Assembly (NCBI GenBank): GCA_947500005.1
Contig: CANMQJ010000001.1
Location: forward strand, 372,001-436,000
Direction of reading: 5' to 3'
From: an uncultured Paracoccaceae bacterium
Lineage (GTDB): Bacteria > Pseudomonadota > Alphaproteobacteria > Rhodobacterales > Rhodobacteraceae
DNA length: 64,000 nt
Position 1 is the stretch's first letter. Each line of letters opens with the position of its first letter. A program made the translations under genes and the position numbers. The notes under the pieces were generated by a model, which saw only the letters and a list, made by a program, of their open reading frames with translations, was not told where the DNA came from and made no database searches. Shown in pieces: positions 28,258 to 37,100 of this stretch.

Positions 28258-28551
28258 ATGGCCAGCAGCGCGGCGCAGGCGGCAGCCTATCTCAAGACGC
28301 TGGCCCATGAGGGCCGGCTGATGATCCTCTGCCATCTCTCCGCGGGCGAGAAATCGGTTGGCGAGCTCGAAACCCTTCTGGAGGTCCGCCAGGCGGCGGT
28401 CAGCCAGATGCTCGCCCGCCTGCGGGAGGAAGGTCTGGTGGCCACGCGGCGCGAGGGCAAGACGATCTTCTACTCGCTGGCCGACGACAATACCGAGGCC
28501 GTGATCGGCCTGCTCTACGACCTGTTCTGCGGCGCGAACTCCCAAGGCTGA
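28258..28551 (+). CDS. ArsR-family regulator, SqrR/BigR-like with two cysteines
   Basis: 97 aa from ATG 28258 (a TTG at 28195 would add 21 residues). Winged helix with LKTLAHEGRLMILCHLS, VGELETLLEVRQAAVSQMLARLREEGLV and TRREGKTIFYSLAD. One Cys lies in helix 2 (LMILCHL) and one near the end (YDLFCGAN), matching the pair that forms the tetrasulfide bridge in SqrR/BigR/YgaV persulfide sensors. No sulfide oxidation gene lies beside it. An ATTC-GA-GAAT inverted repeat at 28151-28160 is a possible operator. Confidence 0.8.
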   Translation: MASSAAQAAAYLKTLAHEGRLMILCHLSAGEKSVGELETLLEVRQAAVSQMLARLREEGLVATRREGKTIFYSLADDNTEAVIGLLYDLFCGANSQG

Positions 28552-28564
28552 AACCTGTTCACCC

Positions 28565-28640
28565 GCCGCGCCGCAGGCGCGGCCGGGCCCAACGGGAGAA
28601 GGGCATCTCCGATGCCCGCCCGACCGGCGGGAGCGCTTCC
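28565..28640 (+). repeat. Two-hairpin intergenic element, copy A
   Basis: Hairpin 1 GCCGCGCC-GCA-GGCGCGGC (28565-28583), then CGGGCCCAAC and a GGAGAA block, then hairpin 2 GGGCATC-TCC-GATGCCC (28601-28617), then GGCGGGAGCGC. It ends 6 bp before the stop codon of the minus-strand ABC-like gene. The same order recurs at 34078-34152 and 61305-61381. Confidence 0.6.
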
Positions 28641-28645
28641 CCCGC

Positions 28646-31600
28646 TCAGTTCGAGACGTATCCAGCCACGACCTGAAGCAGCTTGAAGGCGGTTGCGGCG
28701 TCGTTTTCGACCACGGCCAGGAATTCCTCCTCGCCGATGCGCAGGCAGGTGAGCCGGGTTTCGGCCACCATGCTCAGCGCACGGGGAACCTTGCGGATCA
28801 GGCCCAGTTCGCCCACCAGAGTCCCCGGTCCGACCTTGGCGATCAGCTGATCCTCCTCGCCCGGCTTCGGCAGGTAGAGCCCCGCCTCGCCCTCGATCAC
28901 CATATAGGCGCCGTCGGTCGGCTCGTCGTCCTTGCGGAAGATCACGTCGCCCGGTGCCGCACGGTACCAGTTCGCGCCGAAGGCCAGCAGGCGCAATTGC
29001 CGCCGGTCGAGCCCCGAAAAGAGCGGCGTCTGCTCCAGCGCCCGCAGCTTGCGCGCCAGGTCAGCCGATGCCGCGCCGTCCTCTTCCACGGTGGCCTCCG
29101 TCTCTTCGGTCACGATTCGTCCCTGCTGCACCTCGATATAGAGATCGAACACCTCTGGGCTTTCGAACTGGTCGTTGAGATAGATTACCGTGGTCTCTGG
29201 CAAAAGCTCGCGCAGGTTGCGATAGACGGATTTCTGCGTGGTCATGTCATAGCTGGCCAGCGCCTTGTCGAGGATCAGGATGTCGGGTTTCTTGATCGTC
29301 GCGCGGGTAAAGGCCAGCGGCTCGGCAAAGACGGCGGGCACGTTCTGCCCGCCCAGCGCGATGGGTACGTCGTAGATCAGTTCGATCACCAGCGACTGCA
29401 CCCCGTTCTCGACCAGCACGTCGGCGATGCGCCGGCGCAGCTCGTCGGCGCGCGGCCCGCCGCTCTGGGTGATCTTGCCGAAAAGCGCGTTCTCAAGAAC
29501 CGTCAGGCCGGGTGCGAATGCGTCGGGTTCGAGCGGGGCGAAGACATCGCCAAGCGTCGCCAGCAGCTTCTCGGAATGGCTGCGCCGCAGGTCGAGAATC
29601 CGCGCCTTGAGCTCGTCGGAGAATGCCGGGCCGATCCGGTCGGCCGACAGGCGGAAGGGCACGACCAGCAGGTTTGCCAGTTCCGCATCGCTCAGTCCCT
29701 TTGCGCCATCGGCGCGCGATCGCTCCACAAGATCGAGCGCGGTCTCATAAGTCTGGGCGTCGAGCTTGACCTTGCTGAAGAGCGGATGGTCGGTCCCGTC
29801 CATGCCGAAGATCTGCCGCAGCATGTCCAGCACGTCCTGGCTCAGCTGTACCAGCGTTTCGTCAAGCTCCAGTTCGCGCAGCTGTGCCAGGAACTCGGTC
29901 TGTTCCGCCAGCGCTTCGGGCGTCAGTGGTAGGCGGGGCGTGGCGAAAAGCAGGTTCTCGGCCACGGGCAGCGCCGGGTTGTAGCGGTCGGGATCGAACA
30001 GGTAGGCTTGGCTGCCAAGCCCGGCCTCCTCGACGGATCTCTGCACGGTGGGACGCAGTTCGATCAGCCTGCGCGCCAGTTCGGGGTGGATCTCGGGATC
30101 GAAGGTCTGTTCGGCCCCACGTCGGAACAGCGCCGCGCCCGACCCCATCCCATCTACCAGTTGCAGCCACCACTGCTGCAACGCCTCGCGGTCCTCGACG
30201 CCCGCGCGAGCGGGATCAAGCCAATCGGTCTCGAGCGGGTCGGCGCTGTTGCCCGCCCGCAGGGTTTCGCCGTGGAAATCGGTATCGGGCGCCTCGCCCA
30301 GCGGACGAACGCGCATCGGCATCATCACGTTGTCGCCGAAACTGCCCTGGAACATCACCGGGCGCGAGGTCGCGTGGCCGATCCGCGCGGCAAGAACCGA
30401 CTGGTGCAAGCCGGTCAGGTCATGTCCCGACATGGTCACCTTGCCCGTGGCCGGCATGACCTCGCGCGTCAGCAGTTCGGCCAGCGCGCGGCGGTCCTCC
30501 TCGCTGGGCGCGGCGATGCCAATCACCTTGCCCGCAGGCAGGGTCACGTCGAGATCGTCGAGCACCATGTTACCGTCGGCATCGCGCACCGAGACATTGT
30601 CGAGCACGATATCGCCGTTGAGGCGCGGCAGGTCCTCGGGTTCTCCTTCGAACAGGGCCTCGTCCACCATGCCCGAGGGCGCAAAGCGTTCGGTGATGAC
30701 CTCCCAACGCAGGGCCATGTCCTGGGTCTGGTTGTAATAGGTCAGAAGCTCTTTCCACGGGCTCGACAGGTCCTTGTAGGCCGCCAGTGCCGCCACCAGC
30801 GCGCCCAAGGATACCGAGCCCTGCAACACCAGGTAGCCGCCGACCGAGTAGAACAGGAAAGGCGTAAGCTGTCCGATGAAGTTGTTGATGAACTTCATGA
30901 AGAACTTTTTCTGGTAGATGTCGAACCGGATCCCGAAAAGTCGGCCCAGTTGGTGCGAGATCATCGCCCGGCGGTAACGCCAGCCGCCATTGTTGCGCAG
31001 CGTGGCCGCACCGCTGGCGTTCTCGCCGATCTGCGCAGCCAGCACGCGCACTTCCTGGATGCGTTTCTTGTTCAGCAGGTTGATCTGGCGTTGCAGCCTG
31101 GGGATAAGCCAGGCCTGAAGCGGAATCAGCGCGACGGCGGCAAGCCCGAACCAGAAGCTTTGCAGGAAGAGGAAGGTCAGGATGGTGATCATCTGCCCCG
31201 CCTGGAGGACCGGCTGGCTGATCATGTCCCCCATCAGCCCGCCCATCGGCTCGCTCTCGGCGGTGATCATCGAGACCAGTTCGCCCTGGCTGACGCGTTC
31301 GAAATAGGGCTGGGGAAAGCGCAGCACCCGGGCGATCAGCATGTAGCGGAAGCGGCGCAGCATCCGCTCCGACATCACGCCTTTCATCGTGTTGATCCGC
31401 ATCTTGAGCAGACCATGCGCAAGTACCGCGAGCAGGAAGGCCACGCAGAGGATCGCGAGGAAGGTCACCTGGTCGAAGGTGAAGCCCCAGAGATCGATCG
31501 TGGGGCTGGCCGCGCCGATCGCGTCGTTGATGATCCGTTTGGGCAGTTCCAGCGTCAGGTAGAGAAGCGGGAACAGCAGGCCGGTCACCGCCAGCAGGAT

Positions 31601-31654
31601 CAGCTGATCGCGCCTGGAATGCTTCCAGATATAGCGAAATAGCGAGCGTTCCAT
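28646..31654 (-). CDS. ABC-exporter-like membrane protein with degenerate ATPase and cyclic-nucleotide-binding domain
   Basis: 1002 aa. Residues 1-320 form a type IV ABC exporter membrane domain (helices near 17-37, 63-83, 150-180, 255-295). The nucleotide-binding part starts at about 345, but the Walker A position (374-384) reads GKVIGIAAPSE with no GKS/T, Walker B ends LDK (796-797) in place of DE, and the H-loop His is replaced (YLNDQF, 825-830). ALGGQ (766-770) partly keeps the signature. About 300 extra residues are inserted between Q-loop and signature. Residues 866-1002 form a cNMP-binding domain with VGELGL and PRALSM, which keep the Glu and Arg that contact cAMP. It is downstream of an adenylate cyclase gene on the same strand. 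Confidence 0.85.
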   Translation of the reverse strand: MERSLFRYIWKHSRRDQLILLAVTGLLFPLLYLTLELPKRIINDAIGAASPTIDLWGFTFDQVTFLAILCVAFLLAVLAHGLLKMRINTMKGVMSERMLRRFRYMLIARVLRFPQPYFERVSQGELVSMITAESEPMGGLMGDMISQPVLQAGQMITILTFLFLQSFWFGLAAVALIPLQAWLIPRLQRQINLLNKKRIQEVRVLAAQIGENASGAATLRNNGGWRYRRAMISHQLGRLFGIRFDIYQKKFFMKFINNFIGQLTPFLFYSVGGYLVLQGSVSLGALVAALAAYKDLSSPWKELLTYYNQTQDMALRWEVITERFAPSGMVDEALFEGEPEDLPRLNGDIVLDNVSVRDADGNMVLDDLDVTLPAGKVIGIAAPSEEDRRALAELLTREVMPATGKVTMSGHDLTGLHQSVLAARIGHATSRPVMFQGSFGDNVMMPMRVRPLGEAPDTDFHGETLRAGNSADPLETDWLDPARAGVEDREALQQWWLQLVDGMGSGAALFRRGAEQTFDPEIHPELARRLIELRPTVQRSVEEAGLGSQAYLFDPDRYNPALPVAENLLFATPRLPLTPEALAEQTEFLAQLRELELDETLVQLSQDVLDMLRQIFGMDGTDHPLFSKVKLDAQTYETALDLVERSRADGAKGLSDAELANLLVVPFRLSADRIGPAFSDELKARILDLRRSHSEKLLATLGDVFAPLEPDAFAPGLTVLENALFGKITQSGGPRADELRRRIADVLVENGVQSLVIELIYDVPIALGGQNVPAVFAEPLAFTRATIKKPDILILDKALASYDMTTQKSVYRNLRELLPETTVIYLNDQFESPEVFDLYIEVQQGRIVTEETEATVEEDGAASADLARKLRALEQTPLFSGLDRRQLRLLAFGANWYRAAPGDVIFRKDDEPTDGAYMVIEGEAGLYLPKPGEEDQLIAKVGPGTLVGELGLIRKVPRALSMVAETRLTCLRIGEEEFLAVVENDAATAFKLLQVVAGYVSN

Positions 31655-31867
31655 GGGACCGTCCCCCGATCCGGTTCGCCGGCCCTTGAGGACCGATCGT
31701 TCTTGCTGACGAAAATCTTTGGAAACCGTAGCTTGCGATCGCGGGGCGAGGCAATTGCCTTGTGCGATAAAAAACCGCTCGAAAACGGCGCTTGTGTGAA
31801 CCAGTTCATTTGCGCGCGGTCCCCGATGCCCCTAGTCTGAGTCGCAAAGCCGCTTCGGAGGACAGCC

Positions 31868-32257
31868 TTGCCCGTTTCCATCGGCACCGTTCTGCTGCTT
31901 ATCTGTCTGCTCCAGATCAAGCACATGTTCGCCGACTACTTCTTGCAAACGCCCAGGATGCTGTCCGGGCGCGGGCAGTATTGGCACCTGGGCCGCGCCC
32001 AGCACGCCGGCGTGCACGCCGTCGGATCGGCTATCGTGCTGCTGGCCTTCGGTACGCCGCTCGCTCTGCTGCTTTTTCTGGTGCTGGCGGAATGGTTCGT
32101 GCATTTCAACATCGACTACTGGAAGGCCAGCTATTCCGCCAAAAAGGAGCTGAAGCCCGATCAGGCCGCGTTCTGGCGCGCGGCCGGGTTCGACCAATGC
32201 CTGCATCACCTGACCTATATCGCGATGGTCTGGGCCTGGGTCAGCTTCGCCCCCTGA
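31868..32257 (+). CDS. DUF3307-family small membrane protein
   Basis: 129 aa, TTG start with GGAGG 7 nt upstream. Three or more hydrophobic segments (VLLLICLLQIKHMFADYFLQ, the middle SAIVLLAFGTPLALLLFLVL split here as SAIVLLAFG and TPLALLLFLVL, and the C-terminal YIAMVWAWVSF). The KHMFADYFLQ and FDQCLHHLTY blocks are typical of DUF3307. Function unknown. Divergent from the ABC-like gene; its stop is only 4 bp from the convergent cyclase stop. Confidence 0.78.
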   Translation: MPVSIGTVLLLICLLQIKHMFADYFLQTPRMLSGRGQYWHLGRAQHAGVHAVGSAIVLLAFGTPLALLLFLVLAEWFVHFNIDYWKASYSAKKELKPDQAAFWRAAGFDQCLHHLTYIAMVWAWVSFAP

Positions 32258-32261
32258 CAGC

Positions 32262-33998
32262 TCACTCCGCCGACAGTGCATGAGGCGCGGCGGCGCGGCG
32301 CGCGGTGAAGGCCGGAACGGGCCGCGCGTAGCCCTTGAGCGTGATGGGTTCCAGCGCCTCGAAATCGATATCGGGAAGGTGGACCGCCTCACGCGTGGCC
32401 AAGTCGACCAGCGCCTGGTCGGGGGCTGCCTTGGAACAGAGCCGCGCGGCGCGGTTCACGGTCGAGCCCAGCACGGTGAAATCCATCCGTGCATGCGCCC
32501 CCATCGCGCCCATCACCACCTCGCCCGAGGCGACGCCGATACCGACATGCAGTTCATGCTCGGGGTGCTCTTCGAGCAGGCGCACCATTGCCTGGGTGAT
32601 GCCCACGGCGCAGGCGGTGGCCCGCGCCTCCATCTCCTCGCCCTCGAAGACTGCCACCAGAGCGTCGCCGATGAACTTGTCGATATCGCCGCCATGTTCC
32701 TGCACGATGTCCGATTGCACGTCGAAATACTGGTTCAGCACCTCGATCACCGTTTCCGGCGGCACGCGTTCCGAGAACTCGGTATAGCCACGGATATCGG
32801 TGAAGATCACCGAGACGCGCCGCCGCTCGCCACCGCGTTTCATGCCTGCCTGCTCGGCCCGCTGGATGGCCGAGACGGTCCCGGCCGAGACGAATTTCAT
32901 CAGTTCGATCCGCTCCCCCAGATGCGCGATCATGTGGTTGATCCGGTCCGCGAGGTCGCCGATCTCGTCACGCGAGCGGACATTCTGGACCCGGACGGCG
33001 AAATTGCCTTCGCGCACCTGCTCGGCCACCCGCCCGATCTGAAGGATGGGCCTGGTCAGGCGGCGTGAAAAGAGGACGGCGCCAAGCGCCGCGACGGCAA
33101 AGCCGATGAGACCGACGAGCAGGATCTGCCGGGTGATCGCGTTGACCACGGCATAGGCATTCTCCTCGCTCAGTTCCGTGATGACCGCCCACTGGAACCA
33201 GTCTGGAAAGGCATAGGCGCCCAGCATCGCCGTCCCGTCGGGCCGGGCATAGGATTCCAGCGTATCGGCCCGCGCACCGGCCACGATCAGCGGCATGGTC
33301 GATGCAACGATCCGGCGCTGCGCCAGTTGCTCGGGCGCGCCGATCAGCACGCGTCGGCCGGACTGGTCCACCACCGTGATTTCTCCGCGTTGCGCAAAGG
33401 GATGGCGGCGCACCATCTCGCCCAAGGGAGACAGGTCGATCTTGGCCGCCATCGTCACCTGCCGCCCGGCGATCTGTGTCTCCAGCGGCAGGGCCAGCGT
33501 CGCAAGCCAGTCGCCTGTCTCTTCCAGCCTTGAGACGACCGGGCGGCCGAATTGCCCGGTGCCCGCTATGGCGTCGATCAGATCGGCCCCGGTCGACAGG
33601 GTTGCGACGGGATCGAGCCCGGCCTGCGCAAGCCGCGCGGCATAGTCCTCGTTCGTCACCAGGATCGGCAGGTCGGAGCCTTCGACCGAAAGCTGCAAAG
33701 CAACAACCTGAGGCAATTCCTGAAGGCCGAGCGTCAGCAGAGACACCTTCTGCGGAACACCCAACGCGTTGCTGTCCACCCCGTTGCGGATCACCATCAG
33801 CGGGGTCAGCCATCGCCCCTCGAACGTGTTGTCGAAAGCGGTGCGCAGTTCGGCCGCGACGGTCGTGAGATCCTCGTTCGCCGCGCTTTTCAACTCGTCC
33901 CGTGTCAGCTGCGTCAGGTTCTGCCCCACCAGCGCCAGAGGGCCGATGGCGAGGATGACGGCGAAAACGAAAAATTTCAGGCGCAACGGGAATCTCAT
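32262..33998 (-). CDS. Membrane-bound class III adenylate cyclase
   Basis: 578 aa. A helix at about residues 8-26, a periplasmic sensor of about 250 residues, a second helix (ILLVGLIGFAVAALGAVLF), HAMP, then the cyclase. Metal-binding Asp residues lie in VIFTDIRGYTEF and DKFIGDALVAVF; the transition-state Asn/Arg lie in GSTVNRAARL. Base selection is Lys (DKFIGD) and Thr (FTVLGS), the adenylate pattern. The ATG at 33998 starts the first helix; the longer frame crosses a repeat. It follows the PKD-repeat gene on the same strand. Confidence 0.9.
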   Translation of the reverse strand: MRFPLRLKFFVFAVILAIGPLALVGQNLTQLTRDELKSAANEDLTTVAAELRTAFDNTFEGRWLTPLMVIRNGVDSNALGVPQKVSLLTLGLQELPQVVALQLSVEGSDLPILVTNEDYAARLAQAGLDPVATLSTGADLIDAIAGTGQFGRPVVSRLEETGDWLATLALPLETQIAGRQVTMAAKIDLSPLGEMVRRHPFAQRGEITVVDQSGRRVLIGAPEQLAQRRIVASTMPLIVAGARADTLESYARPDGTAMLGAYAFPDWFQWAVITELSEENAYAVVNAITRQILLVGLIGFAVAALGAVLFSRRLTRPILQIGRVAEQVREGNFAVRVQNVRSRDEIGDLADRINHMIAHLGERIELMKFVSAGTVSAIQRAEQAGMKRGGERRRVSVIFTDIRGYTEFSERVPPETVIEVLNQYFDVQSDIVQEHGGDIDKFIGDALVAVFEGEEMEARATACAVGITQAMVRLLEEHPEHELHVGIGVASGEVVMGAMGAHARMDFTVLGSTVNRAARLCSKAAPDQALVDLATREAVHLPDIDFEALEPITLKGYARPVPAFTARRAAAPHALSAE

Positions 33999-34077
33999 CG
34001 CGCCCGAGATTAACGGATATCCCGCGCTACGTCGCGGAAATTCGTTAGGGCACTTACGACTTTCCCTGCGCGCATCA

Positions 34078-34152
34078 GCCGCCGAAGGCGGCCGGGCCCA
34101 ACCGGAGGAGAGACGCCGCAAGGCGCCTTGACGCAGGGCGGGAGAACCCCGC
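34078..34152 (+). repeat. Two-hairpin intergenic element, copy B
   Basis: Hairpin 1 GCCGCC-GAA-GGCGGC (34078-34092), then CGGGCCCAACCGGAGGAG, then a weaker hairpin GACGCC-GCAA-GGCGCC (34112-34127), then GCAGGGCGGGAGAACCCC. It ends next to the stop codon of the minus-strand PKD gene at 34155. Same layout as copies at 28565 and 61305. Confidence 0.65.
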
Positions 34153-34154
34153 CC

Positions 34155-37100
34155 TCACTCCCGCGGCAGGGCCGTGATCGTGGCACTGTCAGTGGCGATT
34201 CCGCAGGCAAGCCCGGTGGTATCCTGTGCGCGCAGCGTCACGGTGTAGCGGCCGGGATCGGCATATCGGTGACGCACCACGGCGCCAGCGGCCTCTGCCC
34301 CGTCGCCCAATGACCAGCTGACGCGCACGCCCTGACCATCCGGGTCGCGGACCTCTCCGGCGTCAAGCCGCAGAACGTCATGGGCCGCGCCCACCAGTAC
34401 CTCGCGGTCGGGGCCGGCATCGACCACCGGCGGCGCGTTGACCAGGATGCGGGCATCGTCTGTGCCGATGTCGCACCCTTCCGCCCCGCTGTCGTCGCGC
34501 ACCCGCAGCCGCACACGCAGATCGGCCGGCCCGTCGAAGATACGCTCGACACGTGCGCCGTCGAGGGTCACGCCATCGCTGAACTCCCAGCTCCAGCCGC
34601 GCAGGCCCCCGTCCAGATCGCCCGAGGCTCCCGCGTCGAAAACAACCGTCTCGTCCGGACAGACCACGCGATCGGGACCGGCCAACGCCATGGGCGCGGC
34701 GTTGACCCGCACATAGGTCTCCTCGGCACGTCGGCTGCTCGGCAGGTTCAGGCCATCATCCATCGTCACCTGCACCGGATAGAGCCCGGGGCGCGCGAAC
34801 GCATGCGATATCTCTGGCCCTTCGGCGGTTGTTCCGTCACCGAAGGACCAGGACACCGCCACCCCCTCTCCGGCGGAGGCCGAGAAGGGCAGATCGCGAC
34901 CCGGACAGACCGCGCCCCCGGCCGCCAGTCCTGCCACCGGCGCCGGGGTGACGCGGATCGTGCGTGATACCTCGGCGACCGAGTTTCCGACCCCTGCATC
35001 GTCGGTGACGCGCAGGGTGACGGTGTACTCGCCGGGTTCGGTATAGCGATGCGTGGTCTGCACCTCGCGCCCTGTCGCGCCATCGCCGAAGGTCCAGTCA
35101 AAGCGCAGGATCGCCCCGTCCGGATCGGTGGATCCGCCCGCGTCGAAGCGCACGGCCTGACCCACGGCAACCTCTTCGGCCATTTCCATCGCGGGCTCGG
35201 GCGCGGCATTCACCACGACCTTGCGTTGCACTTCGAGTGCGCTGCAGCCTTCGGCGCCGCCGGTCAACTCGGTGGCAAGCGTCACGAGATATTCACCCGG
35301 TTCTTCGAAGACATGGGCGACATCCTGCCCCTCCGCCGTGCCTCCGTCGGAAAAGGACCAGCGGAAGCCTGTCGCCGTTGCCCCGCCCAACTGGGTGAGC
35401 CCCGCCGAGAAGGTCGCCTCCATCCCTGCCGCGGCGCGTGCCGAACCGAGGATCGCCAGTTCCGGTGCCGCGATCACGGTGTATTTCGCAGTATCGCTGT
35501 CCAGCGGGCTGCAGGCCCCGATGGCATCGCCCGTGATGGTCAGCGTCACGGTATAGTCGCCGGGCCGCTTGAAGACATGGACCGGCGTGTCGCCGCTGCC
35601 GGTATTGCCGTCGCCGAAGGTCCAGGCAAAGGCATTCACCGCGCCATCCGCGTCGGTGGAGTTCGAGCCGTCGAAGCGGATCCGCTGGTTCGAACAGACC
35701 ACCCGGTCGGGTCCTGCATCCGCGATCGGCCCCTCGCGCACCAGCGCCGCGATGCGGTCGAGCGCGATACCGTATTCGCTGCCAGTCTCGTTGCGGATGC
35801 GCAGCGTGACCGGATAGACACCGGGCCGCTCATAGGTCTTGGACGGGTTGATCAGGTCCGATCCCGATCCGTCGCCGAAATCCCATTCATAGGCCAGAAG
35901 CCCGCCATCGGGGTCGAAGCTGCCCGAGGCATCGAACAGGATCGCCTCGCCCGAGCAGGTCTCGCGATTGCCGCCCGCGTCGGCCACCGGGCGCGCGAGG
36001 ATCGTCACCGTGGTCGAGTCGATGGACCGCGCGTTGCCAAGCCCCGTGCCATCGTCCACCCGCAGTGTCACAGGAAAGATGCCCGGGCGTTCATAGACAT
36101 GCGTGACCTCGCGCCCCATCACGGGTTTCGAGCCGTCGCCGAAATCCCAGACAAAGATCAGCGGATCGCCATCGGCATCCGAAGAGCCCGTTCCGTCGAA
36201 GGATACATAGAGGCTATCCGCCTCGATGTCCGGGCCCGCTTCGGCCACCGGCGCATGATTGACCCGGATCGTGACATCGTCCGAGGCGGTGCTGTTCGCC
36301 ACGCCCGCATCATCGGCCACCACAAGCTGCGCCGACCAGACACCGGGCGTGGGATAGGCCCGTTCGACCGTGCGAGCCTCTAGCGCGCCGCCCAGGTCAT
36401 CGAACTCCCAGCGATAGCTGGCGATCAGGCCGTCGGGGTCGAAACTCTGCCCTGCGTCGAAGGTGATGCTGTCTCCAGGTGCGATCAGACGGTCGGCGCC
36501 GGCCACGGCGACGGGCTGTGCATTCACAGTGATCAGCACCTCAGCCTCGTCTTCGGCCGGATCGGCGGTGAAATCGTCACGCACGCGCAGCCTGACCCGG
36601 TGCAGGCCCGGCTCGGCTATGCTGTGCGCGGCGCGCAGACCTGTGGCGGTCTGCCCGTCCGGGAAGGTCCAGAGGTACTCGGCCACCTCGCCATCGGGGT
36701 CGACCGAGGCGCGCCCCGAAACGACGAACTCGTCGCCCGGTGCAACCACCTGCGGCGGGCCGGCATCGGCGATGGGGGCCGCGTTGACGGTCACCCGCAT
36801 CGTGTCGCGGTCGGTGTTGAGCGGCGCGCCGCTGTCGTCGCGCACCACCAGCGCGACCTCGTAGGTGCCGGGACGGCGATAGGCATGGGTGACGGTTTGG
36901 CCAGCGGCGGTGGCGCCATCTCCGAAATCCCAGAGCCACTCGATGACGCGGCCATCCGGATCGACAGAACCGCCGCCGTCGAAACGCACTTCGGACGCGG
37001 TGACGAACTGGTCCGGCCCCGCCTCGGCCACCGGGGCGGCATCCACCCGCACCACGCGACTGAGCGACTGGATGGCCGAGGCGGTGCCGCTGTCATCCTC

